From assembly GCF_001672295.1 (NCBI RefSeq), contig NZ_JXMS01000006.1:62001-126000 (forward strand): a stretch of 64,000 nucleotides of DNA. Reading direction: 5' to 3'. The position numbers and the translations under genes are program-made. Shown in pieces: positions 1 through 9,117 of this stretch (position 1 is the stretch's first letter; each line of letters opens with the position of its first letter). This DNA comes from Halodesulfovibrio spirochaetisodalis. GTDB taxonomy: Bacteria; Desulfobacterota; Desulfovibrionia; Desulfovibrionales; Desulfovibrionaceae. The notes beneath the pieces were generated by a model, which saw only the letters and a list, made by a program, of their open reading frames with translations, ran no database searches and was not told the DNA's origin.

Positions 1-1706
1 TCATGCTTCACCTTTCCGGAACACTGCAGGCAAAATATGCTCTGGAAAAGTATCCAGAAGAAATTCGCCTTGCCCATGAGCACGGGTACTTTCACATTCA
101 CGATCTGTCATTCGGCCTTGCGGGATATTGTGCAGGTTGGAGTCTACGTGACCTGCTGCTCGAGGGATTCAACCTTGAAGGCCGCTCCAGTGCAGGCCCT
201 GCTCACCATTTTGATGCCGTTCTCGGCCAGATGGTTAATTTCCTCGGAACACTGCAAAACGAATGGGCAGGCGCTCAGGCATTTAACAATGTAGATACGT
301 ACCTTGCACCGTTTGTCAGAAAAGACGGTCTTTCGTACAAACAAGTACGTCAGGCCATGCAAAAATTTATTTTTAATCTCAACACAACGTCTCGCTGGGG
401 CGGACAAAGTCCGTTTACAAACCTGACATTCGACATTGTGCCTCCGAAGCACATTGCCAAAGAAGCCGTCATCATCGGCGGTGTTCTTCAGGACTCCACT
501 TACGGAGATTATGTTGAAGAAATGGCAATGATCAACAAAGCGTTCCTCGAAGTAATGCTGCAAGGCGATCATCACGGGCGCATATTCTCGTTCCCGATTC
601 CGACGTACAACGTCACTTCAGAATTTCCATGGGAAACAGAAAACGGCGACCTGCTCATGCAACTGACAGCCAAATACGGTGTTCCGTATTTCCAGAACTT
701 CATCAACTCAGACCTTGATCCTGAGGATGTGCGTTCCATGTGCTGCCGTTTACAAATGGACTTACGCGAACTGCGCAAAAAAACAGGCGGCCTGTTCGGA
801 GCAGGAGACCTCACCGGTTCTATCGGTGTTGTCACCCTTAACCTGCCGAAACTGGCTTACCTTGCGAATAACGAAGATGACTTCCTTGACCTTGTTACTG
901 AATATGCAGACATGGCCAAAGAATCACTTGAATTCAAACGCAAGCTTATTCAGGAAAACCTTGATCGCGGTATGTTCCCGTGGTCTGCACGCTATCTTAA
1001 GAACGGGTTTAAAGCTCATTTTGCCACCATCGGCATTGTGGGCGGACATGAAGCATGCCAGAACCTGCTCGGGAAAGGCATTGAAACTGAAGGTGGCGTC
1101 CGGCTCATGCGCCGAGTACTAAACCACTTACGAGACCTTACTTCCAATTATCAGGAAGAAACAGGCAACTTATACAACCTTGAAGCAACACCTGCTGAAG
1201 GAACAAGCTACCGTCTCGCACGCACAGACAAAAAGCTATACGAAGATATCGTCGCTTCCGGTAATGGAACACCGTACTACACAAACTCAACCGCTCTTCC
1301 GGTTGGAGCAACAGAAGACGTATTTGCAGCGCTTGAACATCAGGATCAACTGCAACCGTTATTTACCGGTGGTACTGTATTCCATACATATCTTGGCGAA
1401 GCCGTTGCTGACCATGCGGCTCTAAAAAAATTCATCGTCAAAGCATTTACCAAAACCAAGCTTCCGTACATTTCCATCACACCGACATTCTCTGTGTGCA
1501 AGGACCACGGGTATATTGCAGGTGAGCACTTCTCCTGCCCGACCTGTAATGCTGATGCAGAGGTCTACACCCGTATTGTCGGCTACTACCGTCCGGTCTC
1601 GCAATGGAACAAAGGAAAGCAAATGGAATACGATGACCGCCTTTGCTACAACAGCGCTCCGGTTGACACCGGAACAGTCATCAAAAAAGTTGAGGAAGCT
1701 GTGTAA
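1..1706 (+). CDS. nrdD: Anaerobic (class III) ribonucleoside-triphosphate reductase, 5' truncated
   Basis: Reduces ribonucleotides to deoxyribonucleotides without oxygen, using a glycyl radical made by the NrdG activase. About 567 C-terminal residues are present; the family is usually near 700, so roughly the first 130 (probably including an ATP-cone) lie outside the window. Visible marks are the C-terminal glycyl-radical signature RIVGYYRPVSQWNKGK (radical Gly about residue 527 of the visible part) and, just before it, the zinc-site cysteines in the segment SVCKDHG...FSCPTC. The barrel core (GGQSPFTNLTFD, LNLPKLAYL) is typical. A hairpin terminator follows, and no nrdG is seen downstream, so nrdG must be upstream or elsewhere. 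Fits a strict anaerobe. Confidence 0.96.
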   Translation, partial: MLHLSGTLQAKYALEKYPEEIRLAHEHGYFHIHDLSFGLAGYCAGWSLRDLLLEGFNLEGRSSAGPAHHFDAVLGQMVNFLGTLQNEWAGAQAFNNVDTYLAPFVRKDGLSYKQVRQAMQKFIFNLNTTSRWGGQSPFTNLTFDIVPPKHIAKEAVIIGGVLQDSTYGDYVEEMAMINKAFLEVMLQGDHHGRIFSFPIPTYNVTSEFPWETENGDLLMQLTAKYGVPYFQNFINSDLDPEDVRSMCCRLQMDLRELRKKTGGLFGAGDLTGSIGVVTLNLPKLAYLANNEDDFLDLVTEYADMAKESLEFKRKLIQENLDRGMFPWSARYLKNGFKAHFATIGIVGGHEACQNLLGKGIETEGGVRLMRRVLNHLRDLTSNYQEETGNLYNLEATPAEGTSYRLARTDKKLYEDIVASGNGTPYYTNSTALPVGATEDVFAALEHQDQLQPLFTGGTVFHTYLGEAVADHAALKKFIVKAFTKTKLPYISITPTFSVCKDHGYIAGEHFSCPTCNADAEVYTRIVGYYRPVSQWNKGKQMEYDDRLCYNSAPVDTGTVIKKVEEAV

Positions 1707-1770
1707 ACATATTCCCCATATCTGCCGTTCGTAAGATGGGCAGAGTAATGAAACGAACGACACCAAATAC

Positions 1771-1807
1771 AAAGAGGGTGGAGCAAATGCTTCACCCTCT
1801 TTTTTTG
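1771..1807 (+). terminator. Rho-independent terminator after nrdD
   Basis: The GAGGGTG/CACCCTC stem with a short loop is followed by eight T on the plus strand, 65 bases after the nrdD stop. Confidence 0.85.
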
Positions 1808-2210
1808 CATCATGCAATTATCCGACACAAACATTATGCACATTTGTACGAACATTCTAGAAACGACCTGTGCAAAACTTTTACTGACATAAAGGAGAGT
1901 ATATCTCCTTAACAGCCTTACTTTACGAAACTTTTCCAAATAAAAAACAACATAGTTAGTGACAAAATAAGGAACATTTTACGAACAGGCTGTGCAAAAC
2001 ACATACAACCTATGCTTATTTTTACTCATTAACACCACACAGTATCGTTATGAGATAATTTTACTAACCTTACGCCATCTGAATCCATCTGAGCCTACTG
2101 GAAACAACTTGTATTGACACTGAGCACATTCGGTACGGTTAACCATACAGTACTCATTTCCAATCGCATTCAACACACAAACACACTCTGAACACATATA
2201 AAAGGACAAC
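1808..2210. other. AT-rich intergenic stretch, nothing assigned
   Basis: About 400 bases lie between two converging transcription units. Two loosely similar segments with the word CTGTGCAAAAC occur at about 1868-1880 and 1988-2000. No gene with a credible ribosome binding site, no RNA gene and no known motif was recognised. Confidence 0.5.
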
Positions 2211-2246
2211 AAAAAAGCCCCTGCTGCAAATGCAACAGAGGCTTTG
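2211..2246 (-). terminator. Terminator of the FG-GAP protein gene
   Basis: The imperfect stem GCCTCTGTTGC/GCAGCAGGGGC read on the minus strand is followed by TTTTTTG. It lies about 75 bases downstream of the minus-strand gene. Confidence 0.75.
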
Positions 2247-2319
2247 ATGATACGTATTCGACTGATAAATTCGTGTTAGCTACCTATGCAGCTACACGTT
2301 ACCTGTCAATGAACCGTTC

Positions 2320-3993
2320 CTACTGGTCTTCGGAAAATTCCTTAGCTGCAGGGGTATTCGGGTTGGTTCTTTCAAGATCAAGCGGGTACCCGAGGACCAT
2401 GGTCTTACGTGATTCAAAACCAGTAGCACCTGGGTGTGTGTTAATACCCACAACAAGATCCATAATTCCGTCGTTGTTAAGATCAGCAACCTGATAGCCC
2501 ATTACACCACCCTTGATGCGACGGGTTTTCCACTGGAGTCCAAGACCTACGCCATCCCATTGCAAAGAGTGAATTTCACCCTGCGGGAAGAAACGGTAAC
2601 GGTCAAAGAATTGGGCAGCAACAGAAATAGGCTTGTTTACCAGCACTTCATATTTACCGTTGTGATCAAGGTCTTTCACAACAAACGGCATAGGAATGTA
2701 GTACTTGGCAGGGATAAGGAGCTTATCTTTTCCGAGTCCCGGCATAGTGTCGTCGTTTTCAACACTAATGGTGCTGCCAGAGTATGAAGCGGAGGTGGAT
2801 ACCATGCGGTCAAACTTAGAGTTAAAGACAGCAATCTTTTCGTTATCAGGGAGAAGTACGATAATCTTATCACCGTCCTGCTCATCCGGTACCCACGCAA
2901 AGTTGTACAAGTTTGCTTTCTTCGGCAACATAATGCCACGGCTGACAACAACCTTACCGTTTACGTATGCAAGCTCTTTCACGCCCGGTACAAACACGGT
3001 ACCGCCCTTACGGGTTTTCTGTCCCAACAGAACCGGCTGGTAGGTAGGCGGAAGAGGCACAACGTTTACAAGCATTTTAATTGTTGGTGCAAACTCAACA
3101 AGGCGGTCACCTTTCAAAGAATAGAAGAAGGTAATAGACGCCTGATCTTTATCCATTGCGCTGACAATCAATTCAGATTTACCGTCTCTATCCAAATCAA
3201 GAGCACGGACAGTCAGCATCTCATAACGGCTGGAAGGCTTAATCTGCGCAATCGGGTCGAGCGTATTTTTATTGAAGTTGTAAACACGCACAAACTGATC
3301 ATCAAGCAGGACTACCTGATTTTTCTTGTCACCGGTAAGGTCTGCTACAACCATACCATGCGCTGCAAAACGCAGTGTGTTGGAACGCAGGCGGTTTGTG
3401 GATTCATTACTTCCTGCATACCGGAACTGCGGGTTCAGGTATACTTCCTGATTCGCAGAGGTCTGGTTAACTGTAATTGCAGGGTTCATCTGGTTAACAC
3501 GATCCTTAGCCTTTGCAACAGCCTGTGCGCGGGCGTCAGGACGATCAAACACTTCTGTGTTAATCGCACCAGCAATATTCTGCAGGGTCGGGATCATATC
3601 ATTTAAAGAGCTTGAAGCAGAGCGAGGCCAGATCGCACCTTTTTTATCCGCAACGCGAACATCCAAAGAAGTCTGGTCACCGATAATATTAACGCTACCG
3701 TATACAAGGTAGTCCGCACCGGAATCTGCAAGAGCTTTAAGAGCATCTGCCTTATTTGCAGGAGCTGCAATGCCCTCGACAGCGCTGGCATCAACAGGAA
3801 TAAAATGATCTTTCCAGAACAAACGGGAGCTGAGCATTTGCGGAATTGCACGCTCAAGGTATTTAAATGTTTTTGGTCCGTTAACAGTAAACGGCACAAT
3901 CCCGAAAGTTTTTACCCCCTCTGCAAACGCAGCTGACATGCTTAACATCAGCATAAGCACCGCTAAAATCACAGTGCGCACAACAGATTGCAT
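2320..3993 (-). CDS. Secreted FG-GAP/VCBS repeat protein
   Basis: 557 residues. An N-terminal signal peptide (hydrophobic residues about 6-23, ending SMSAAFA) sends it to the periplasm or surface. Residues about 30-150 resemble the N-terminal domain of TolB-like proteins (YLVYGSVNIIGD). The rest contains FG-GAP type repeats with DxDxDG-like calcium loops: ALDLDRDGKSE, KDLDHNGKYE and ADLNNDGIMD, as in beta-propeller integrin-like domains. The start is set by AAGGAG five bases before ATG. The gene stands alone between terminators. Function unknown; adhesion or envelope structure is a guess from the fold only. Similar proteins are common in Desulfovibrionaceae. Confidence 0.85.
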   Translation of the reverse strand: MQSVVRTVILAVLMLMLSMSAAFAEGVKTFGIVPFTVNGPKTFKYLERAIPQMLSSRLFWKDHFIPVDASAVEGIAAPANKADALKALADSGADYLVYGSVNIIGDQTSLDVRVADKKGAIWPRSASSSLNDMIPTLQNIAGAINTEVFDRPDARAQAVAKAKDRVNQMNPAITVNQTSANQEVYLNPQFRYAGSNESTNRLRSNTLRFAAHGMVVADLTGDKKNQVVLLDDQFVRVYNFNKNTLDPIAQIKPSSRYEMLTVRALDLDRDGKSELIVSAMDKDQASITFFYSLKGDRLVEFAPTIKMLVNVVPLPPTYQPVLLGQKTRKGGTVFVPGVKELAYVNGKVVVSRGIMLPKKANLYNFAWVPDEQDGDKIIVLLPDNEKIAVFNSKFDRMVSTSASYSGSTISVENDDTMPGLGKDKLLIPAKYYIPMPFVVKDLDHNGKYEVLVNKPISVAAQFFDRYRFFPQGEIHSLQWDGVGLGLQWKTRRIKGGVMGYQVADLNNDGIMDLVVGINTHPGATGFESRKTMVLGYPLDLERTNPNTPAAKEFSEDQ

Positions 3994-4308
3994 ACGTTCT
4001 CCTTAGAAATAACTTACTGGGTAGCGTATTCACCCAGAACAATCGCAGGTTATTTGGGAAAGTCGGACTGTAATGCCATTTACAGCGTGCTTACCTAACG
4101 CTTTCCCAACGGTCTGTCGTGTACATTATCAACGCACAAGACCGGTATCTTACTTTTTTTATATGACTTAATGCCAAATCATACGACAAAAAGAATCTCA
4201 TTTCGCTTAACTAGCATCACATCCATAATATCACTTGATCGATGAAGCAACCATAAGGTACAGCGGCAAGCATAATTCTAAAATAAACTGGATCGAGCAG
4301 GAGACTTT
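3994..4308. other. Divergent intergenic region
   Basis: Separates the minus-strand FG-GAP gene from the plus-strand methyltransferase, so it should hold both promoters. It is AT-rich around 4145-4200. No clear -35/-10 pair or operator was fixed with confidence. Confidence 0.4.
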
Positions 4309-5568
4309 GTGACAGTAACAACCTCATCCCGTTCTTTCAGGCTTGTGTGTACCCCTGAAGAGCGACCACTTGTAGAAGAACTTTTGCGTGCGCAAGGGTA
4401 CGATTTTGAGCCTGAACCATTTTCTGAATGGTCCCGAAAGATTACTCATGAACCAAAGCCTCTCGGCTCCAGTCTGGCTGCTTTTTTCGGTCTTATCTAC
4501 ATTCAGGACAGATCGTCCATGCTCCCGCCTGTCATACTCAATCCTGATGCAGGAGATGCGGTACTCGACATGTGCGCAAGCCCGGGCAGTAAAACAGGCT
4601 TTCTTGCGCAACTCGTCGGCCCTGATGGTTTTGTTATGGGGAACGAACCCAGCAGAAACCGTCTGGCAACCTTGCGACAAAACCTGTTCACAATGAACCT
4701 GCTCCACACAGCAACCTGCTCATACCCGGGAGAGAATCTTCCACTTCCATCCGGAGGATGGCAAAAAATCCAGCTCGACCCGCCATGCAGCGGTTGGGGT
4801 ACTGTTGAGCGTAACCCCAATGTTCTTAAATTGTGGCAAGGCGACAAGGTAAAGCCCCTTATCGGGATTCAACGCAAACTGCTGCAGGAAGCATTTCGTC
4901 TTCTTGCTCCCGGCGGCAAGGTCGTCTTCTCCACCTGTACAACCAACGTTCAGGAAAACGAAGAACAGGTTCGCTTTGCCGTCGACGAAGTAGGATTCAA
5001 CCTCCTGCCTGTCACCCCGCCGGAAGGCTTCACTTTTGAAGAACCATACATCGAGGGCTGTGAAGGCACCTTACGTGTTGATCCTGAAAAATCCGGCGCA
5101 CAAGGTTTCTACATTGCTGCCTTTACAAAACCAGAGGACGCTGATCCCCCAGAACCGTTCGAAGCAGGACTCAAAGCAGACATCATGCCGCGCCGTGCCC
5201 TGAGCATGCCGGGTGTAGATGCAAACCTTCTCCCTGAAGGCGAACTTGCCCATGTTCGGGAAAACGCACTATTCCTTCCTCAGTATGCACTGGATAATTT
5301 CCCAGAAACATTCCGATGGAGAGGTTTCCCTATAGGCAAAATGGCTCGCGGAGAAGTGCGTCCGTCTCCGAGACTACGCGCCTTGATGCCTGAGTACCAA
5401 GAAGGTAACGGCATCAATCTTGAAGAAACAGAACCTATCGAACGGCTGCTTACCGGTCAATCTATGCAAGTTGAGGTTAAGGGCAAGGAAACTGGCCTGT
5501 ACTTCAAAGGTCTTCGACTTGGCCGCCTGAAAGTAAAAGGAAAACGTGTTCTTTGGAGCGAAAAATAG
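4309..5568 (+). CDS. NOL1/NOP2/Sun-family rRNA m5C methyltransferase (RsmF/RsmB-like)
   Basis: 419 residues, SAM-dependent C5 methylation of a cytosine in ribosomal RNA. The SAM-binding motif VLDMCASPGSKTG is at residues 85-97. The two catalytic cysteines of this family are present: C160 in LDPPCSGWGT and C210 in VVFSTCT, followed by NVQENEEQV. After about residue 270 comes a C-terminal domain of the kind seen in RsmF (PUA-like). The start codon is GTG, with AGGAG five bases upstream. RsmF (C1407 of 16S) is more likely than RsmB because there is no N-terminal NusB-like domain. Single-gene unit closed by a terminator. Confidence 0.88.
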   Translation: MTVTTSSRSFRLVCTPEERPLVEELLRAQGYDFEPEPFSEWSRKITHEPKPLGSSLAAFFGLIYIQDRSSMLPPVILNPDAGDAVLDMCASPGSKTGFLAQLVGPDGFVMGNEPSRNRLATLRQNLFTMNLLHTATCSYPGENLPLPSGGWQKIQLDPPCSGWGTVERNPNVLKLWQGDKVKPLIGIQRKLLQEAFRLLAPGGKVVFSTCTTNVQENEEQVRFAVDEVGFNLLPVTPPEGFTFEEPYIEGCEGTLRVDPEKSGAQGFYIAAFTKPEDADPPEPFEAGLKADIMPRRALSMPGVDANLLPEGELAHVRENALFLPQYALDNFPETFRWRGFPIGKMARGEVRPSPRLRALMPEYQEGNGINLEETEPIERLLTGQSMQVEVKGKETGLYFKGLRLGRLKVKGKRVLWSEK

Positions 5569-5708
5569 CGTACGACTTCTCCGGTAGCTTTCCGAACCTC
5601 CTACGATATTCAGCAACTCTACACGTCTTATACAGCTATTACGGAACATTTGTATTTCCATAAAAGGGGTGAAAAAAACGCTCCCCCTTTCTTCTTGCTT
5701 TTCCATAT

Positions 5709-5744
5709 AAAAAGGCTGTCTTTGTAACAAAGACAGCCTTTTTA
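5709..5744. terminator. Bidirectional terminator
   Basis: The strong stem AAGGCTGTCTTTG/CAAAGACAGCCTT is flanked by A and T runs. It can serve both the methyltransferase (plus) and the flagellar operon ending with fliQ (minus). Confidence 0.85.
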
Positions 5745-5826
5745 TTGCTCTTCAATTCAGCAACAAGTGCAGAGCAAAAATATATTCCCTGACGTGCAAG
5801 CACAACGGGATTCTACTCGTTTATGC

Positions 5827-6096
5827 CTAGCGGATATAATTCGGGATATTAATGAACACTTCACGTGTGAACGTCGTCATCTTTTCCATAATCCACGGAA
5901 AGGCAATCAGCAGTGCAACAAACATTGCGATAATTTTCGGCACAAAGGTAAGCGTCTGTTCCTGTACCTGTGTTGCCGCCTGAATAATAGATACAACCAG
6001 ACCGACAATCAGACCGACAAGAAGCATAGGCAACGAGATCATCAAGGTAAGCTCAATGGCTTTACGGGCATAACCGATTACAAATTCGGGAGTCAT
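5827..6096 (-). CDS. fliQ: Flagellar export gate protein FliQ
   Basis: 89 residues, an inner-membrane part of the flagellar type III export gate together with FliP and FliR. Two hydrophobic helices are evident (LMISLPMLLVGLIVGLVV and FVPKIIAMFVALLIAF), as in all FliQ/SctS proteins, and the start MTPEFV is the family norm. I start at the ATG at 6096, preceded by GAGGA, rather than the in-frame GTG at 6111 that overlaps the fliP stop. It is the last gene of the operon. No fliR or flhB follows, so those lie elsewhere. Confidence 0.95.
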   Translation of the reverse strand: MTPEFVIGYARKAIELTLMISLPMLLVGLIVGLVVSIIQAATQVQEQTLTFVPKIIAMFVALLIAFPWIMEKMTTFTREVFINIPNYIR

Positions 6097-6107
6097 GTTG
6101 TTTATCC

Positions 6108-6917
6108 TCACAATAGGAAGCTGTTAACGAGAGAACCGGTGAGCAGGCTCCAACCATCAACCAGAACAAAAAGAAGCAGCTTGAACGGCATGGATACCAT
6201 CATCGGTGGAAGCATCATCATACCCATAGCAAGCAGGATACTCGAAACAACCATATCAATAATGAGAAATGGAACGTAGATGAGGAAGCCAATAGTAAAG
6301 CCGGTTTTAAGTTCGCTGATTACGTAAGCTGCTGCCAGCATAAGCGTTGGAACTTCTTTTTTTGTCTGAGGGCGCTCTATTTTACTGATGGTGTAAAACA
6401 ACGCGAGATCTTTTTCACGCGTATGCTTGAACATAAACTCTCTGAGAGGCTGCTGAGCCACATCAATAGCCTGCGTAAAGCCAATTTCCTCATTAAGGTA
6501 AGGCTGCAGTGCTTTGTCGTTTATTTCAACACCCACAGGGCGCATAATGACGAAGGTCATGAAAATTGCGAGGCTTGCCAGAACCTGTGACGGTGGCAAT
6601 TGCTGTGTTCCCAGTGCCTGCCTGAGGAACGAGAACACGATGATGATGCGGGTAAAGCTTGTCACTGTCAGCATAATGGCTGGTGCCAATGACAGAATGG
6701 TGAGCAGGAACAGGATTTCTAAAAGAACGGATACGTTTTCCGGTTCTGATTGACCTGCCCCTAATGCCAGGGAGAGGGATGGTACTGCAAGGTCCCGCGC
6801 TGCAAACGCCACCGCGGGAACCAGCAGCAATAAAACACTAAGAGTCAGAATCCTTGTCGTGGAACTGTCCCATAACTTTTTTAAATTCTTCCGTGCTTGA
6901 GGAGTCGCTAGAGTCAT
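6108..6917 (-). CDS. fliP: Flagellar export gate protein FliP
   Basis: 269 residues, core of the flagellar type III export gate (pentamer at the apex). It has an N-terminal signal-like helix (TLSVLLLLVPAVAFA) followed by the conserved block SFTRIIIVFSFLRQALGTQQ and the C-terminal helices ending MMLPPMMVSMPFKLLLFVL, all typical of FliP. The ATG at 6917 lies inside fliO, giving an 80-base overlap; GGAAG is six bases upstream. No better start with a binding site was found further in, so the overlap is retained but could be shorter in reality. Confidence 0.94.
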   Translation of the reverse strand: MTLATPQARKNLKKLWDSSTTRILTLSVLLLLVPAVAFAARDLAVPSLSLALGAGQSEPENVSVLLEILFLLTILSLAPAIMLTVTSFTRIIIVFSFLRQALGTQQLPPSQVLASLAIFMTFVIMRPVGVEINDKALQPYLNEEIGFTQAIDVAQQPLREFMFKHTREKDLALFYTISKIERPQTKKEVPTLMLAAAYVISELKTGFTIGFLIYVPFLIIDMVVSSILLAMGMMMLPPMMVSMPFKLLLFVLVDGWSLLTGSLVNSFLL

Positions 6918-7272
6918 CTTCCGCTTCCGTTTCAGATAAAAGGTTGATCTGGTGGTCCGTAACCCCCAGTAACAGCCTTTTATTCAAGAAGCGTACCACG
7001 ACTAACTGCTTTTTCGGTGCAATGTGGAAACGCTCTTCCACATCCAAGGTGACCTGACTACCTTTTTTACCTCTAAAGCCTTTATTCATGCCGATTTTCT
7101 TAACAAACCAGAGCATTCCGTACAGTACCGCTAAAAGCAACAGCAGGATGCCGATGGCCTGTATATAGCTTCCCCAGCCAACCACTTCAGGGGCAGCCGG
7201 TGACGTTCCGTTGACGATGTCAGCGGAAGATTCCACTGCCGCATGAGCGGCTGTCACGAAAATGTTATGCAA
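6838..7272 (-). CDS. fliO: Flagellar biosynthesis protein FliO
   Basis: 144 residues, a small accessory membrane protein that helps assemble FliP. One transmembrane helix (AIGILLLLLAVLYGMLWFV, about 39-57) is followed by a basic patch and a cytoplasmic domain with the FliO motif LDVEERFHIAPKKQLVVV. The acidic C-terminus (EAEDDSSDSS) is less conserved. The start is TTG, overlapping the end of fliN, with AGGGTG seven bases before it. The position between fliN and fliP is the classic order. Confidence 0.88.
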   Translation of the reverse strand: MHNIFVTAAHAAVESSADIVNGTSPAAPEVVGWGSYIQAIGILLLLLAVLYGMLWFVKKIGMNKGFRGKKGSQVTLDVEERFHIAPKKQLVVVRFLNKRLLLGVTDHQINLLSETEAEDDSSDSSSTEEFKKVMGQFHDKDSDS

Positions 7273-7834
7273 GTTGCTTCACCCTTTCGATCGGGCTGAT
7301 GATATCTGTCAAACGAACACCAAACTTTTCGTTGATAACAACAGCTTCGCCACGAGCAACAAGCTTGCCGTTAACAAAAATTTCAAGCGGCTCACCTGCA
7401 AGCTTGTTCAACTCTACTACAGAGCCCTGACCAAGCTGGAGGAGTTCGTTGATAAGCAAGCGGGTACGACCAAGTTCTGCAGAAACATCAAGTGGAATAT
7501 CAAGAATAAAGTCGAGTTCATGCTTGCCGGATTCCGGACGAATAGCTTTCGCATCTTCTGTCAAATCCTTGAACTCAGCCTGGCTTGCTTTGCTGGAGAG
7601 CAAGCTCTGTTCTTTCTCTTTCTTCACGTCCTCCTGCTCATCAGCAGCAAGAGCAGCAGCCCATTCCTCAGCAAGCGCTTCGTTCTGGCTCATGTTCTGC
7701 GGCTGTTCACCGCCACCAGCACCACCGCCAATATCGTCAAAATTGCCGAGATCGCCAATTGGATCATCATCCTGATCGTCAAGAGCAGCAGCCCACTGTT
7801 CAGCCAGTAAATCCTGGTTTACATCGTCAGACAT
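7265..7834 (-). CDS. fliN: Flagellar switch protein FliN
   Basis: 189 residues, C-ring component that binds FliM and, through its N-terminus, FliH during export. The C-terminal SpoA domain (about 110-189) holds the usual blocks LDVSAELGRTRLLINELLQL, GSVVELNKLAGEPLEIFVNG and GEAVVINEKFGVRLTDI. The N-terminal half is acidic and Gly-rich and carries a motif like the LWAEAL of enterobacterial FliN twice: LAEQWAAAL at 10-18 and LAEEWAAAL at 54-62. The protein is longer than the 137-residue E. coli FliN because of this. GGAAGG five bases before ATG fixes the start. Confidence 0.95.
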   Translation of the reverse strand: MSDDVNQDLLAEQWAAALDDQDDDPIGDLGNFDDIGGGAGGGEQPQNMSQNEALAEEWAAALAADEQEDVKKEKEQSLLSSKASQAEFKDLTEDAKAIRPESGKHELDFILDIPLDVSAELGRTRLLINELLQLGQGSVVELNKLAGEPLEIFVNGKLVARGEAVVINEKFGVRLTDIISPIERVKQLA

Positions 7835-7874
7835 AGTAACCTTCCTTCTCTGAAAGGGAATTATTGCTAGTTAA

Positions 7875-8354
7875 TTACTGGATAACCAGTTCTGTAAAAT
7901 ACACACGTACAACTTTAGAGCTGCCAATAATCTGGTTAAGACGGGTTACCAGCTCATTTTTAAGCAGGAGTTTGCTCTCAAGGGAGGCAAGATCTGCATA
8001 TGACTTACTGGAAAGAAGCAAGATAACGGCATCACGCACTTTTGCACCTTGCGCTTCCAGAGTTTGAGCAGAGTCAGCGTTGGCAACTTCAACATCAAGA
8101 GTAAGCTTGATGTAGCGTCGGCCAAGCGGATCAGAGAGGTTTACAAGGAAACTAGGCAGGGTAACCACCATAGAGTCCGAAGTATCTACTTCTTCCAGCT
8201 GGACATCCTGAGGTGCAGCCGCTTCGGTAGAGTTCTGGAAGTACGTTGTGTACGCATAGTACCCGCCGCCTCCCAAAAGCAGAAGGACCAAAAGCATGAT
8301 GATCCATTTCATCTTACCGCTTTTTTTCTTAGATTCACTTCCTTCTTCAATCAC
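7875..8354 (-). CDS. fliL: Flagellar basal-body protein FliL
   Basis: 159 residues. A short basic cytoplasmic tail is followed by one transmembrane helix (MKWIIMLLVLLLLGGGGYYAY, about 15-35) and a periplasmic domain with the FliL pattern LPSFLVNLSDPLGRRYIKLTL and LNQIIGSSKVVRVYFTELVIQ. FliL rings surround the MotAB stator and tune its force. GTG start with GGAG seven bases upstream. It sits directly after the stator genes. Confidence 0.93.
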   Translation of the reverse strand: MIEEGSESKKKSGKMKWIIMLLVLLLLGGGGYYAYTTYFQNSTEAAAPQDVQLEEVDTSDSMVVTLPSFLVNLSDPLGRRYIKLTLDVEVANADSAQTLEAQGAKVRDAVILLLSSKSYADLASLESKLLLKNELVTRLNQIIGSSKVVRVYFTELVIQ

Positions 8355-8389
8355 GATACAGCTCCTTTACAGTTTCTTGCAGCAATCTC

Positions 8390-9115
8390 TTATACATAGC
8401 GTCCAAGACGCTGAGTTGTTTTAATCAAAATTTCTACTCGCCTATTCTGTGCCCGTCCGTATTCTGTCGCATTTGACTCAACAGGCTTATCAGCACCGTA
8501 TCCGCTTACTGAAAAACGGGAGGGCTTTAATCCCTGATCCAAGAAATACTCAAGTACGGACATTGCACGCTTTCCAGACAACGGATAGTTGGCGGCAGTG
8601 TTACCACCGGTATTATCTGCATGTCCTGAAATATTCACATCTGCCGATGTATATTGCAGCATCAGGACAATTTGAGAGAGCAGTTGTTCTGCCGATGAAG
8701 TCAGCGTATAGCTGCCCGGCTTAAACACAAGATTATTTGTGAGAACAATGGCAAGGCCTTCCGGCTTTTGCAGGATACGTAAGTTACGATCCAGCGTGCT
8801 CATATCAATGTCCGGAGGCAACACATCCTCTGGAAACAGCAAGTCTTTAATTCTATCCCGCTGTTCAAACGCAGTCTTAGGATCTTTCACCAGATCGACA
8901 ATCAATTTGATGCGCTGGGGCACTCGTCCGGAGCCATGGTACTTAATCGCACCGAAGCCCCTGTCGAACGGGTTAATCTTTGTAAGTAACGTTCTGTCCA
9001 TTGAAGACATACTGAGCAATAATACAAAGAAGGTAAGCAGCAATGTCACAAGATCAGAGAAGGTAACCAGCCACGAAGGGTTGCCTTTCGGCTCTTCTTT
9101 CTTTTTACGTGCCAT
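8390..9115 (-). CDS. MotB-like stator protein, OmpA-domain (second copy)
   Basis: 241 residues. One N-terminal transmembrane helix carries the ion-binding aspartate D21 in the block WLVTFSDLVTLLLTFFVLL. A C-terminal OmpA/MotB peptidoglycan-binding domain follows, with SGHADNTGG and the segment NRRVEILI. It starts two bases after the stop of the preceding MotB (GGAG seven bases before ATG), so the two are translated together. It is a paralogue of the neighbour, shorter by about 50 residues. Whether it forms mixed stators with the other MotB or a separate set cannot be told from sequence. Confidence 0.9.
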   Translation of the reverse strand: MARKKKEEPKGNPSWLVTFSDLVTLLLTFFVLLLSMSSMDRTLLTKINPFDRGFGAIKYHGSGRVPQRIKLIVDLVKDPKTAFEQRDRIKDLLFPEDVLPPDIDMSTLDRNLRILQKPEGLAIVLTNNLVFKPGSYTLTSSAEQLLSQIVLMLQYTSADVNISGHADNTGGNTAANYPLSGKRAMSVLEYFLDQGLKPSRFSVSGYGADKPVESNATEYGRAQNRRVEILIKTTQRLGRYV

Positions 9116-9117
9116 TG

